A stretch of 64,000 nucleotides of DNA from Saccharum officinarum (taxonomy: Eukaryota > Streptophyta > Magnoliopsida > Poales > Poaceae), in NCBI GenBank assembly GCA_020631735.1, contig CM036159.1, forward strand, positions 94,598,656 to 94,662,655. The letters run 5' to 3'. Numbering within the stretch: the stretch's first letter is position 1; each line of letters opens with the position of its first letter. The notes under the pieces are model-generated. The model searched no databases, was not told the DNA's origin, and saw only the letters and a program-made list of their open reading frames with translations. The position numbers were made by a program, and so were the translations under genes. Positions 1 to 12,926 of the stretch are shown piece after piece.

Positions 1-590
1 ACATAGCGGCAACATCTACGGTGGTTAGTGCAGCAATCGTGGTAGAAAGAAAAGAAGGGCATGTATACAAAGTACAGCGGCTGGTATACTACATCAGCGA
101 AGTTCTAACAGACTCAAAAATACGGTATCTGCAAGTACAAAAACTACTCTACGCCCTCCTGATTACTTCCCATAAGCTATGACACTACTTCGAAGGCCAC
201 AAGATTACTGTGATAACAGATTTCCCTCTTGGAGACATCCTGCACAATGGAGACACGACAGGACGCATATCAAAGTGGGCAGTAGAACTCAGAGCTCTAA
301 ATATCGATTTCGCTCTGCGAAAAGCAATAAAATCACAAGCACTCGCAGACTTCGTGGCCGAATGGACAGAAATCCAACAACCTACGCTAGATGCCTTCCT
401 TGACCATTGGCAGATGTACTTCGATGGATCACTCAACCTAGGCGGGGCTAGTGCAGGTGTCCTTTTCATATCCCTAGAAGGAAAACAACTCAAATATGTG
501 CTCCAGATACTGTGGCAAGCAACAAACAACGAAGCAGAGTATGAAACACTCATCCATGGACTGCGAATCGTGACTTCTCTTGGAATCAAA
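1..590 (+). pseudogene. Array unit 0 (partial): RT connection and RNase H start
   Basis: Cut by the window edge. It begins in the RT-RNase H connection (TSTVVSAAIVVERK) and ends at SLGIK of RNase H. The CpG-derived stop at 180-182 (KL*HYFEG), common to all units, is present. It reads FISLEG in RNase H like units 4-7, but 'cttcgtgg' like units 1-3. Confidence 0.85.
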
Positions 591-2099
591 CTATCAACGA
601 AGGCTCCAAACCAGTCAACCAACAATTAAGAAGATTTTCACCAGACAAGAAGGCAACAATCAAAAAGGAGATTACAAAATTAATGGCAGCCAGATTTATA
701 AGAGAAATTCTTCATCTAGATTGGCTAGTGATCCCGTTCTAGTACAAAAAAAGAACACGGCAGAATGGCGCATGTGCGTCGACTACACGGATCTCAACAA
801 ACATTGCCCAAACGACCCATTCGGGTTACCGTGAATTGATCAAATTATCGATTCAACAGCAGGCTCCGCCCTACTATCTTTTCTTGATTGTTACTCAGGG
901 TATCATCAGATCGCATTAAAGAAAGAAGACCAGAGCAAAACATCTTTCATCACTCCGTTCAGCGCCTATTGTTATAACCATGTCCTTCGGACTCAAGAAC
1001 GCCGACGCTACCTATCAAAGATCTATTCAAACATGCCTTAGTGAACAGATTGGTGACAATGCAGAAGCTTATGTCAATGACGTAGTAGTAAAGATAAAGA
1101 ACCCAGACATGCTAATTGTAGACTTGAAGCAAACTTTTGAAAATCTAAAAAAGTGGAGGTGGAAACTGAACCCAAACAAGTGTGTTTTCGGGGTACCTTC
1201 AGGACAACTACTCAGATTCCTAGTCAGTAATCGAGGAATAGAAGAAGTACTAAGCAGATTCGAGCCATAACAAAAATGGGACCCCCGCGCTATGTAAAAG
1301 ATGTGCAAAAACTGACAGGAAGCATGGCAGCCCTCAATCGCTTCATCTCACGACTCGGTGAGAAAGGACTCCCTTTCTTCAAGTTATTAAAAAGACAAGC
1401 AAGTTTGAGTGGACAGAGAAAGCCAAGGAGGCTTTTGAAAGCCTTAAGGTGTACCTCACCTCATCACCCATACTCACACCACCTAAGAAACACGAAGACA
1501 TGATGTTATACATAGCGGCAACATCTACGGTGGTTAGTGCAGCAATCGTGGTAGAAAGAAAAGAAGAGCATGTATACAAAGTACAGCGGCTGGTATACTA
1601 CATCAGTGAAGTTCTAACAGACTCAAAAATACGATATCCGCAAGTACAAAAACTACTCTACGCCCTCCTGATTACTTCCCATAAGCTATGACACTACTTA
1701 AAAGGCCATTAGATTACTGTGATAACAGATTTCCCTCTTGGAGACATCCTGCACAATGGAGATACGACATGACGCATATCAAAGTGGGCAGTAGAACTCA
1801 GAGCTCTAAATATCGATTTCGCTCTGTGAAAAGCAATAAAATCATAAGCACTCGCAGACTTCGTGGCCGAATGGACAGAAACCCAACAACCTGCGCTAGA
1901 TGCCTTCCTTGACCATTGGAAGATGTACTTCGATGGATCACTCAAGCTAGGCGGGGCTGGTGCAGGTGTCCTTTTCAAATCCCTAGAAGGAAAACAACTC
2001 AAATATGTGCTCCAGATACTGTGGCAAGCAACAAACAACGAAGCAGAGTATGAAACACTCATCCATGGACTACGGATCGTGACTTCTCTTGGAATCAAA
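591..2099 (+). pseudogene. Array unit 1: dead RT/RNase H module
   Basis: It carries the shared lesions: a 1-nt deletion near 731, TGA at 832, and YVND at 1070-1081. It also has private or partly shared ones. TGA in 'gctctgtgaaaag' near 1825 is shared only with unit 2; TAA in 'atcataagc' near 1850 is private. It has five Cs in 'gacccccgcgc', as in units 5-7. Confidence 0.88.
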
Positions 2100-3603
2100 C
2101 TATCAACGAAGGCTCCAAACCAGTCAAACAACAATTAAGAAGATTTTCACCAGACAAGAAGGCAACAATCAAAAAAGGAGATTACAAAATTAATGGCAGC
2201 CGGATTTATAAGAGAAATTCTTCATCTAGATTGGCTAGTGATCCCGTTCTAGTACAAAAAAAGAACACGGCAGAATGGCGCATGTGCGTCAACTACATGG
2301 ATCTCAACAAACATTGCCCAAAGGACCCATTTGGGTTACCGTGAATTGATCAAATTGTCGATTCAACAGCAGGCTCCGCCCTACTATCTTTTCTTGAGTT
2401 ACTCAAGGTATCATCATATCGCATTAAAGGAAGAAGCCCAGAGCAAAACATCTTTCATCACTCCGTTCAGCGCCTATTGTTATAACCATGTCCTTGGGTC
2501 TCAAGAACGCCGACGCTACCTATCAAAGTGCTATTCAAACATGCCTCAGTGAACAGATTGGTGACAATGCAGAAGCTTATGTCAATGACGTAGTAGTAAA
2601 GATAAAGAACCCAGACATGCTAATTGTAGACTTGAAGCAAACTTTTGAAAATCTAAAAAAGTGGAGGTGGAAACTGAACCCAAACAAGTGTGTTTTCGGG
2701 GTACCTTCAGGACAACTACTCAGATTCCTAGTCAGTAATCGAGGAATAGAAGAAGTACTAAGCAGATTCGAGCCATAACAAAAATGGGACCCCGCGCTAT
2801 GTAAAAGATGTGCAAAAACTGACAGGAAGCATGGCAGCCCTCAATCGCTTCATCTCACGACTCGGTGAGAAAGGACTCCCTTTCTTCAAGTTATTAAAAC
2901 GACAAGCAAGTTTGAGTGGACAGAGAAAGCCAAGGAGGCTTTTGAAAGCCTTAAGGTGTACCTCACCTCATCACCCATACTCACACCACCTAAGAAACAC
3001 GAAGACATGATGTTATACATAGCGGCAACATCTACGGTGGTTAGTGCAGCAATCGTGGTAGAAAGAAAAGGGCATGTATACAAAGTACAGCGGCTGGTAT
3101 ACTACATCAGCGAAGTTCTAACAGACTCAAAAATACGATATCCGCAAGTACAAAAACTACTCTACGCCCTCCTGATTACTTCCCATAAGCTATGACACTA
3201 CTTCGAAGGCCACAAGATTACTGTGATAACAGATTTCCCTCTTGGAGACATCCTGCACAATGGAGATACGACAGGACGCATATCAAAGTGGGCAGTAGAA
3301 CTCAGAGCTCTAAATATCGATTTCGCTCTGTGAAAAGCAATAAAATCACAAGCACTCGCAGACTTCGTGGCCGAATGGACAGAAATCCAACAACCTGCGC
3401 TAGATGCCTTCCTTGACCATTGGAAGATGTACTTCGATGGATCACTCAAGCTAGGCGGGGCTGGTGCAGGTGTCCTTTTCAAATCCCTAGAAGGAAAACA
3501 ACTCAAATATGTGCTCCAGATACTGTGGCAAGCAACAAACAACGAAGCAGAGTATGAAACACTCATCCATGGACTGCGGATCGTGACTTCTCTTGGAATC
3601 AAA
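2100..3603 (+). pseudogene. Array unit 2: dead RT/RNase H module
   Basis: It shares the RNase H TGA ('gctctgtgaaaag', near 3328) with unit 1. It shares an RT patch ('ctcaaggtatcatcatatc', 'gaagaagccc') with unit 6. A 3-nt deletion in 'gaaagaaaagggc' is private. The catalytic Asp codon is AAT at 2584. Confidence 0.88.
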
Positions 3604-5111
3604 CTATCAACGAAGGCTCCAAACCAGTCAAACAACAATTAAGAAGATTTTCACCAGACAAGAAGGCAACAATCAAAAAGGAGATTACAAAATTAATGGC
3701 AGCCGGATTTATAAGAGAAATTCTTCATCTAGATTGGCTAGTGATCCCGTTCTAGTACAAAAAAAGAACACGGCAGAATGGCGCATGTGCGTCTACTACA
3801 TGGATCTCAACAAACATTGCCCAAAGGACCCATTTGGGTTACCGTGAATTGATCAAATTATCGATTCAACAGCAGGCTCCGCCCTACTATCTTTTCTTGA
3901 TTGTTACTCAGGGTATCATCATATCGCATTAAAGGAAGAAGACCAGAGCAAAACATCTTTCATCACTCCGTTCAGCGCCTATTGTTATAACCATGTCCTT
4001 TGGTCTCAAGAACGCCGACGCTACCTATCAAAGAGCTATTCAAACATGCCTCAGTGAACAGATTGGTGACAATGCAGAAGCTTATGTCAATGACGTAGTA
4101 GTAAAGATAAAGAACCCAGACATGCTAATTGTAGACTTGAAGCAAACTTTTGAAAATCTAAAAAAGTGGAGGTGGAAACTGAACCCAAACAAGTGTGTTT
4201 TCGGGGTACCTTCAGGACAACTACTCAGATTCCTAGTCAGTAATCGAGGAATAGAAGAAGTACTAAGCAGATTCGAGCCATAACAAAAATGGGACCCCGC
4301 GCTATGTAAAAGATGTGCAAAAACTGACAGGAAGCATGGCAGCCCTCAATCGCTTCATCTCACGACTCGGTGAGAAAGGACTCCCTTTCTTCAAGTTATT
4401 AAAAAGACAAGCAAGTTTGAGTGGACAGAGAAAGCCAAGGAGGCTTTTGAAAGCCTTAAGGTGTACCTCACCTCATCACCCATACTCACACCACCTAAGA
4501 AACACGAAGACATGATGTTATACATAGCGGCAACATCTACGGTGGTTAGTGCAGCAATCGTGGTAGAAAGAAAAGAAGGGCATGTATACAAAGTACAGCG
4601 GCTGGTATACTACATCAGTGAAGTTCTAACAGACTCAAAAATACGATATCCGCAAGTACAAAAACTACTCTACGCCCTCCTGATTACTTCCCATAAGCTA
4701 TGACACTACTTCGAAGGCCACAAGATTACTGTGATAACAGATTTCCCTCTTGGAGACATCCTGCACAATGGAGATACGACAGGACGCATATCAAAGTGGG
4801 CAGTAGAACTCAGAGCTCTAAATATCGATTTCGCTCTGCGAAAAGCAATAAAATCACAAGCACTCGCAGACTTCGTGGCCGAATGGACAGAAATCCAACA
4901 ACCTGCGCTAGATGCCTTCCTTGACCATTGGAAGATGTACTTCGATGGATCACTCAAGCTAGGCGGGGCTAGTGCAGGTGTCCTTTTCAAATCCCTAGAA
5001 GGAAAACAACTCAAATATGTGCTCCAGATACTGTGGCAAGCAACAAACAACGAAGCAGAGTATGAAACACTCATCCATGGACTGCGGATCGTGACTTCTC
5101 TTGGAATCAAA
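3604..5111 (+). pseudogene. Array unit 3: dead RT/RNase H module
   Basis: It retains the longer 'cttgattgttactc' also seen in unit 1. It has a private Asp-to-Tyr change in the CVDY motif (CVYY, near 3793). The RT active-site codon AAT is at 4089. The RNase H start reads through MYFDGSLKLGGASAG. Confidence 0.88.
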
Positions 5112-6617
5112 CTATCAACGAAGGCTCCAAACCAGTCAAACAACAATTAAGAAGATTTTCACCAGACAAGAAGGCAACAATCAAAAAGGAGATTACAAAA
5201 TTAATGGCAGCCGGATTTATAAGAGAAATTCTTCATCTAGATTGGCTAGTGATCCCGTTCTAGTACAAAAAAAGAACACGGCAGAATGGCGCATGTGCGT
5301 CGACTACATGGATCTCAACAAACATTGCCCAAAGGACCCATTCGGGTTACCGTGAATTGATCAAATTGTCGATTCAACAGCAGGCTCCGCCCTACTATCT
5401 TTTCTTGAGTTACTCAGGGTATCATCAGATCGCATTAAAGGAAGAAGACCAGAGCAAAACATCTTTCATCACTCCGTTCAACGCCTATTGTTATAACCAT
5501 GTCCTTCGGTCTCAAGAACGCCGACGCTACCTATCAAAGAGCTATTCAAACATGCCTCAGTGAACAGATTGGTGACAATGCAGAAGCTTATGTCAATGAC
5601 GTAGTAGTAAAGATAAAGAACCCAGACATGCTAATTGTAGACTTGAAGCAAACTTTTGAAAATCTAAAAAAGTGGAGGTGGAAACTGAACCCAAACAAGT
5701 GTGTTTTCGGGGTACCTTCAGGACAACTACTCAGATTCCTAGTCAGTAATCGAGGAATAGAAGAAGTACTAAGCAGATTCGAGCCATAACAAAAATGGGA
5801 CCCCGCGCTATGTAAAAGATGTGCAAAAACTGACAGGAAGCATGGCAGCCCTCAATCGCTTCATCTCACGACTCGGTGAGAAAGGACTCCCTTTCTTCAA
5901 GTTATTAAAAAGACAAGCAAGTTTGAGTGGACAGAGAAAGCCAAGGAGGCTTTTGAAAGCCTTAAGGTGTACCTCACCTCATCACCCATACTCACACCAC
6001 CTAAGAAACACGAAGACATGATGTTATACATAGCGGCAACATCTACGGTGGTTAGTGCAGCAATCGTGGTAGAAAGAAAAGAAGGGCATGTATACAAAGT
6101 ACAGCGGCTGGTATACTACATCAGTGAAGTTCTAACAGACTCAAAAATACGATATCCGCAAGTACAAAAACTACTCTACGCCCTCCTGATTACTTCCCAT
6201 AAGCTATGACACTACTTCGAAGGCCACAAGATTACTGTGATAACAGATTTCCCTCTTGGAGACATCCTGCACAATGGAGATACGACAGGACGCATATCAA
6301 AGTGGGCAGTAGAACTCAGAGCTCTAAATATCGATTTCGCTCTGCGAAAAGCAATAAAATCACAAGCACTCGCAGACTTCATGGCCGAATGGACAGAAAC
6401 CCAACAACCTGCGCTAGATGCCTTCCTTGACCATTGGAAGATGTACTTCGATGGATCACTCAAGCTAGGCGGGGCTGGTGCAGGTGTCCTTTTCATATCC
6501 CTAGAAGGAAAACAACTCAAATATGTGCTCCAGATACTGTGGCAAGCAACAAACAACGAAGCAGAGTATGAAACACTCATCCATGGACTGCGGATCGTGA
6601 CTTCTCTTGGAATCAAA
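5112..6617 (+). pseudogene. Array unit 4: dead RT/RNase H module
   Basis: It shares 'gttcaacgcc' with unit 5 and is the first unit with 'cttcatggccg', which continues to unit 7. The AAT active-site codon is at 5595. The frame-breaking four-C run 'gaccccgcgc' is shared with units 2 and 3. Confidence 0.88.
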
Positions 6618-8121
6618 CTATCAACGAAGGCTCCAAACCAGTCAAACACAATTAAGAAGATTTTCACCAGACAAGAAGGCAACAATCAAAAAGGAGATTA
6701 CAAAATTAATGGCAGCCGGATTTATAAGAGAAATTCTTCATCTAGATTGGCTAGTGATCCCGTTCTAGTACAAAAAAGAACACGACAGAATGGCGCATGT
6801 GCGTCGACTACACGGATCTCAACAAACATTGCCCAAAGGACCCATTTGGGTTACCGTGAATTGATCAAATTGTCGATTCAACAGCAGGCTCCGCCCTACT
6901 ATCTTTTCTTGAGTTACTCAGGGTATCATCAGATCGCATTAAAGGAAGAAGACCAGAGCAAAACATCTTTCATCACTCCGTTCAACGCCTATTGTTATAA
7001 CCATGTCCTTGGGTCTCAAGAACGCCGACGCTACCTATCAAAGAGCTATTCAAACATGCCTTAGTGAACAGATTGGTGACAATGCAGAAGCTTATGTCAA
7101 TGACGTAGTAGTAAAGATAAAGAACCCAGACATGCTAATTGTAGACTTGAAGCAAACTTTTGAAAATCTAAAAAAGTGGAGGTGGAAACTGAACCCAAAC
7201 AAGTGTGTTTTCGGGGTACCTTCAGGACAACTACTCAGATTCCTAGTCAGTAATCGAGGAATAGAAGAAGTACTAAGCAGATTCGAGCCATAACAAAAAT
7301 GGGACCCCCGCGCTATGTAAAAGATGTGCAAAAACTGACAGGAAGCATGGCAGCCCTCAATCGCTTCATCTCACGACTCGGTGAGAAAGGACTCCCTTTC
7401 TTCAAGTTATTAAAAAGACAAGCAAGTTTGAGTGGACAGAGAAAGCCAAGGAGGCTTTTGAAAGCCTTAAGGTGTACCTCACCTCATCACCCATACTCAC
7501 ACCACCTAAGAAACACGAAGACATGATGTTATACATAGCGGCAACATCTACGGTGGTTAGTGCAGCAATCGTGGTAGAAAGAAAAGAAGGGCATGTATAC
7601 AAAGTATAGCGGCTGGTATACTACATCAGTGAAGTTCTAACAGACTCAAAAATACGATATCCGCAAGTACAAAAACTACTCTACGCCCTCCTGATTACTT
7701 CCCATAAGCTATGACACTACTTCGAAGGCCACAAGATTACTGTGATAACAGATTTCCCTCTTGGAGACATCCTGCACAATGGAGATACGACAGGACGCAT
7801 ATCAAAGTGGGCAGTAGAACTCAGAGCTCTAAATATCGATTTCGCTCTGCGAAAAGCAATAAAATCACAAGCACTCGCAGACTTCATGGCCGAATGGACA
7901 GAAACCCAACAACCTGCGCTAGATGCCTTCCTTGACCATTGGAAGATGTACTTCGATGGATCACTCAAGCTAGGCGGGGCTGGTGCAGGTGTCCTTTTCA
8001 TATCCCTAGAAGGAAAACAACTCAAATATGTGCTCCAGATACTGTGGCAAGCAACAAACAACGAAGCAGAGTATGAAACACTCATCCATGGACTGCGGAT
8101 CGTGACTTCTCTTGGAATCAA
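6618..8121 (+). pseudogene. Array unit 5: dead RT/RNase H module
   Basis: The junction is 3 nt shorter ('gtcaaacacaatt'). One A is missing from the A-run near 6775. Together with the preceding unit this leaves a 275-codon open frame (6237-7064), which is a mixture of frames and not a protein. TAG in 'aaagtatagcggc' (near 7606) is shared with units 6 and 7. Confidence 0.88.
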
Positions 8122-9629
8122 ACTATCAACGAAGGCTCCAAACCAGTCAAACAACAATTAAGAAGATTTTCACCAGACAAGAAGGCAACAATCAAAAAGG
8201 AGATTACAAAATTAATGGCAGCCGGATTTATAAGAGAAATTCTTCATCTAGATTGGCTAGTGATCCCGTTCTAGTACAAAAAAAGAACACGGCAGAATGG
8301 CGCATGTGCGTCGACTACATGGATCTCAACAAACATTGCCCAAAGGACCCATTTGGGTTACCGTGAATTGATCAAATTGTCGATTCAACAGCAGGCTCCG
8401 CCCTACTATCTTTTCTTGAGTTACTCAAGGTATCATCATATCGCATTAAAGGAAGAAGCCCAGAGCAAAACATCTTTCATCACTCCGTTCAGCGCCTATT
8501 GTTATAACCATGTCCTTGGGTCTCAAGAACGCCGACGCTACCTATCAAAGAGCTATTCAAACATGCCTCAGTGAACAGATTGGTGACAATGCAGAAGCTT
8601 ATGTCAATGACGTAGTAGTAAAGATAAAGAACCCAGACATGCTAATTGTAGACTTGAAGCAAACTTTTGAAAATCTAAAAAAGTGGAGGTGGAAACTGAA
8701 CCCAAACAAGTGTGTTTTCGGGGTACCTTCAGGACAACTACTCAGATTCCTGGTCAGTAATCGAGGAATAGAAGAAGTACTAAGCAGATTCGAGCCATAA
8801 CAGAAATGGGACCCCCGTGCTATGTAAAAGATGTGCAAAAACTGACAGGAAGCATGGCAGCCCTCAATCGCTTCATCTCACGACTCGGTGAGAAAGGACT
8901 CCCTTTCTTCAAGTTATTAAAAAGACAAGCAAGTTTGAGTGGACAGAGAAAGCCAAGGAGGCTTTTGAAAGCCTTAAGGTGTACCTCACCTCATCACCCA
9001 TACTCACACCACCTAAGAAACACGAAGACATGATGCTATACATAGCGGCAACATCTACGGTGGTTAGTGCAGCAATCGTGGTAGAAAGAAAAGAAGGGCA
9101 TGTATGCAAAGTATAGCGGCTGGTATACTACATCAGTGAAGTTCTAACACACTCAAAAATACGATATCCGCAAGTACAAAAACTACTCTACGCCCTCCTG
9201 ATTACTTCCCATAAGCTATGACACTACTTCGAAGGCCACAAGATTACTGTGATAACAGATTTCCCTCTTGGAGACATCCTGCACAATGGAGATACGACAG
9301 GACGCATATCAAAGTGGGCAGTAGAACTCAGAGCTCTAAATATCGATTTCGCTCTGCGAAAAGCAATAAAATCACAAGCACTCGCAGACTTCATGGCCGA
9401 ATGGACAGAAACCCAACAACCTGCGCTAGATGCCTTCCTTGACCATTGGAAGATGTACTTCGATGGATCACTCAAGCTAGGCGGGGCTGGTGCAGGTGTC
9501 CTTTTCATATCCCTAGAAGGAAAACAACTCAAATATGTGCTCCAGATACTGTGGCAAGCAACAAACAACGAAGCAGACTATGAAACACTCATCCATGGAC
9601 TGCGGATCGCGACTTCTCTTGGAATCAAA
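8122..9629 (+). pseudogene. Array unit 6: dead RT/RNase H module
   Basis: The RT patch 'ctcaaggtatcatcatatc' with 'gaagaagccc' matches unit 2, four units away. 'cccccgtgctatg' and 'catgtatgcaaag' are private. TAG in 'aaagtatagcgg' is shared with units 5 and 7. The active-site codon AAT is at 8606. Confidence 0.88.
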
Positions 9630-11135
9630 CTATCAACGAAGGCTCCAAACCAGTCAAACAACAATTAAGAAGATTTTCACCAGACAAGAAGGCAACAATC
9701 AAAAAGGAGATTACAAAATTAATGGCAGCCGGATTTATAAGAGAAATTCTTCATCTAGATTGGCTAGTGATCCCGTTCTAGTACAAAAAAAAGAACACGG
9801 CAGAATGGCGCATATGCGTCGACTACATGGATCTCAACAAACATTGCCCAAAGGACCCATTTGGGTTACCGTGAATTGATCAAATTGTTGATTCAATAGC
9901 AGGCTCCGCCCTACTATCTTTTCTTGAGTTACTCAGGGTATCGTCATATCGCATTAAAGGAAGAAGCCCAGAGCAAAACATCTTTCATCACTCCGTTCAG
10001 CGCCTATTGTTATAACCATGTCCTTGGGTCTCAAGAACGCCGACGCTAGCTATCAAAGAGCTATTCAAACATGCCTCAGTGAACAGATTGGTGACAATGC
10101 AGAAGCTTATGTCAATGACGTAGTAGTAAAGATAAAGAACCCAGACATGCTTATTGTAGACTTGAAGCAAACTTTTGAAAATCTAAAAAAGTGGAGGTGG
10201 AAACTGAACCCAAACAAGTGTGTTTTCGGGGTACCTTCAGGACAACTACTCAGATTCCTGGTCAGTAATCGAGGAATAGAAGCAAGTACTAAGCAGATTC
10301 GAGCCATAACAGAAATGAGACCCCCACGCTATGTAAAAGATGTGCAAAACTGACAGGAAGTATGACAGCCTCAATCGCTTCATCTCACGACTCGGTGAGA
10401 AAGGACTCCCTTTCTTGAATTTATTAAAAAGACAAGCAAGTTTGAGTCGACAAAGAAAGCCAAGGAGGCTTTTGGAAGCCTTAAGGTGTACCTCACCTCA
10501 TCACCCATACTCACACCACCTAAGAAACACGAAGACATGATGTTATACATAGCGGCAACATCTACGGTGGTTAGTGCAGCAATCGTGGTAGAAAGAAAAG
10601 AAGGGCATGTATACAAAGTATAGCGGCTGGTATACTACATCAGTGAAGTTCTAACAGACTCAAAAATACGATATCCGCAAGTACAAAAACTACTCTACGC
10701 CCTCCTGATTATTCCCATAAGCTATGACACTACTTCGAAGGCCACAAGATTACTGTGATAACAGATTTCCCTCTTGGAGACATCCTGCACAATGGAGATA
10801 CGACAGGACGCATATCAAAGTGGGCAGTAGAACTCAGAGCTCTAAATATCGATTTCGCTCTGCGAAAAGCAATAAAATCACAAGCACTCGCAGACTTCAT
10901 GGCCGAATGGACAGAAATCCAACAACCTGCGCTAGATGCCTTCCTTGACCATTGGAAGATGTACTTCGATGGATCACTCAAGCTAGGCAGGGCTGGTGCA
11001 GGTGTCCTTTTCATATCCCTAGAAGGAAAACAACTCAAATATGTGCTCTAGATACTGTGGCAAGGAACAAACAACGAAGCAGACTATGAAACACTCATCC
11101 ATGGACTGCGGATCATGACTTCTCTTGGAATCAAA
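9630..11135 (+). pseudogene. Array unit 7 (last): dead RT/RNase H module joined to the rest of pol
   Basis: This is the most divergent full unit and the only one keeping the unbroken reading IEASTKQIRAI near 10280; units 1-6 lack one C there. It has private indels ('gcaaaactgacagg', 'ctgattattccc'). At 11135 it does not jump back. It runs on into the natural RNase H continuation (SLGIK then RLLIYDDSAVV), so it marks the original 3' anchor of the array. Confidence 0.88.
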
Positions 11136-12677
11136 CGGTTACTTATCTATGACGATTCAGCTGTGGTCATCAATCAAGTCAACAAAGATTAGGACTGCAC
11201 CAAAGACAACATGGACGCCTATTGTGCCAAAGTACGAAAACTAGAGAAAAATTTCCAAGGACTAGAAATCATGCATGTTCTACGAGATTCAAACGTAGCG
11301 ACAGATGTTCTCGCCAAACTAGGATCAGATAGAGTGAAGGTCCTGTCAGGTGTGTTTGTAGAGGAGTTGCTGTCACCCTCCATAAAACAACCCGGTGAGA
11401 TAACCTCTTTGCCACCAGCACCAATAACCCAGATCATGGTAATCACCAGATCATGGACTCAAGACTTTATCGACTACATTAGAGAAAACAAACTACCATC
11501 TAATAAGGAAGAGGCCACCAGGATAATCAGAAGAAGCAAGAACTAGGTCCTTATAGGCAACAACCTATATAGAAGAGCTGTGTCATGAGGAGTACTTCTT
11601 AAATGTATCTCAAAAGAAGGGAAAGAAATCCTAGATGCAATCCACTCAGGTTGCTACGGCAACCACGTAGCCTCTAGGACACTGGTGGGTAAAACTTTTT
11701 GTACTAGTTTCTATTGGCCTTGCCTTGAAGGATGCAGAAGAACTAATTAGAAAGTGCAAAGGGTGTCAAATGTTCACAAGCCAAGCTCACATACCAGGAC
11801 ATGACCTAATTTGCATCCCTCCTGCTTGGCCGTTCGCATGCTAGGGGCTGGATCAAGTAGGACCACTCAAAAAGGCCACAGGCGGATTTGAGTACATCTT
11901 TGTTGCAATCGACAAATTCACTAAGTGATCGAATACAAGCCGCTCGTGATGTATAGTGCAACAAAAGTAGTCGAGTTCATCCAAGATATCATGCACCGCT
12001 TCGGAATACCCAATTGCATCATCATAGATTTAGGTTCCCCTTTTACAGCCATCGAGTTCAGAAACTGGGCACAAGACTCCAGCATCAATATATATTATGT
12101 GTTAGTTGCACACCCCGAAGCCAATGGATAGAGCCAATTGACTCATACTAGCCGGGTTGAAACCAAGTTGTATGAAGAACTAGAAGATTACGGCTCCAAG
12201 TGGATTGATGAATTACCTAAGGTAGTCTAGGGGCTACACACTCAAGTAAGCAGAGCCACTAGATACTCACCTTTTTTCTTAGTATATGGATCAGAAGTCG
12301 TGCTACTAGTAGACTTGATCTGGACATCACAAAAAATCAAACAATATGAGGAAGGAGAAGCAGAACAAACCTGAAGATTAGAACTCGATAGTATAGAAGA
12401 AATTAGAGTAAACGCTACCCTTCAGTCAGCTCGATACCTCCAAGGTCTAAGGCGCCACTACAACAAAAGTACTCAACAACACTCAGTTCAAGCTAGAGAC
12501 CTAGTACTATGAAGAGTACAAAAAACTGACGGACGCCTTAAATTACTTAGCCCATGGGAAGGTCCTTTTATTGTCGCAAAAGTAACCGGACAAGGCACAT
12601 ACAAGTTGATGACTGAAGATGGAATAGAAGTAAGGAATACGTGGCATATCAGCCAGCTAAGAAGATTCTATGCTTGA
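11136..12677 (+). pseudogene. Remainder of Tat-like pol: RNase H C-terminus and integrase (decayed)
   Basis: This is the single-copy continuation of array unit 7. In order it reads the RNase H end (DDSAVVINQVNKD, then NMDAYCAKVRKLEKNF and DVLAKLGSDR), a linker, the integrase zinc region (HSGCYGNHVASRT, later CKGCQMF), the catalytic core (LDQVGPLKKATGGF; IIIDLGSPFTAIEF), and the C-terminal domain ending near QLRRFYA with TGA at 12675-12677. The third catalytic position is not preserved: after HPEANG comes a stop. Many stops and frameshifts lie at former Arg, Gln and Trp codons, so integrase cannot be made. Family assignment to Ty3/gypsy is secure from the motifs. Confidence 0.88.
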
Positions 12678-12783
12678 AGAACATAAGACAAAATGTATGT
12701 AGCAACAGAGCAACATGTAATCAGGATTCACGACCAATAAAATATAGATGATGTTCCTCGTCAACATTTGTCTTATTATGACC

Positions 12784-12926
12784 TATCCTGAGTTGTTTTC
12801 ACAACTAGATGAGAGCAAAAGAGCTAAAAAGATGCTTAAGCTCGCTATCCTAAGTCTTTTTAGGCTTGGATGAGAGTTTGGCTGATAAAGCTAACACTCG
12901 AACCTATCCTAGGTTGTTTCAACAGC
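12784..12926 (+). repeat. ~170-bp repeat, first (partial) copy
   Basis: A single partial copy of the repeat marked by 'gatgagagcaaaagagct', 'gatgcttaagctcgc' and 'gataaagctaacactcg'. It is separated from the main run by the block starting at 12928. Confidence 0.75.

Larger units (their letters stand above)
1..11135 (+). repeat. Tandem array of a ~1.5-kb Tat-like RT/RNase H module (one partial plus seven full units)
   Basis: Eight head-to-tail copies of the same pol segment. Unit junctions fall at about 591, 2100, 3604, 5112, 6618, 8122 and 9630, so the period is 1,504-1,509 bp. Each unit runs from just before the RT fingers (QQLRRFSPDK) through the RT palm and connection to the middle of RNase H (MYFDGS, then SLGIK). 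There it jumps back to the start of the module, out of frame. Units look nearly identical by eye. All share the same disabling changes, so the array amplified an already dead module. Tat-lineage membership rests on the RT and RNase H wording and was not tested by phylogeny. Assembly expansion is possible, but unit-specific differences argue against a simple artefact. Confidence 0.93.

Noticed and set aside
6237..7064. 275-codon frame across units 4 and 5
   Set aside because: It crosses the out-of-frame junction and a shifted A-run, so it joins RNase H to wrong-frame RT sequence. It is open by chance.
185..10790. Repeated 102-157-codon minus-strand frames in every array unit (for example 185-625)
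   Set aside because: They lie exactly antisense to the conserved RNase H coding strand and have no domain of their own. Their recurrence only reflects the tandem repeat.
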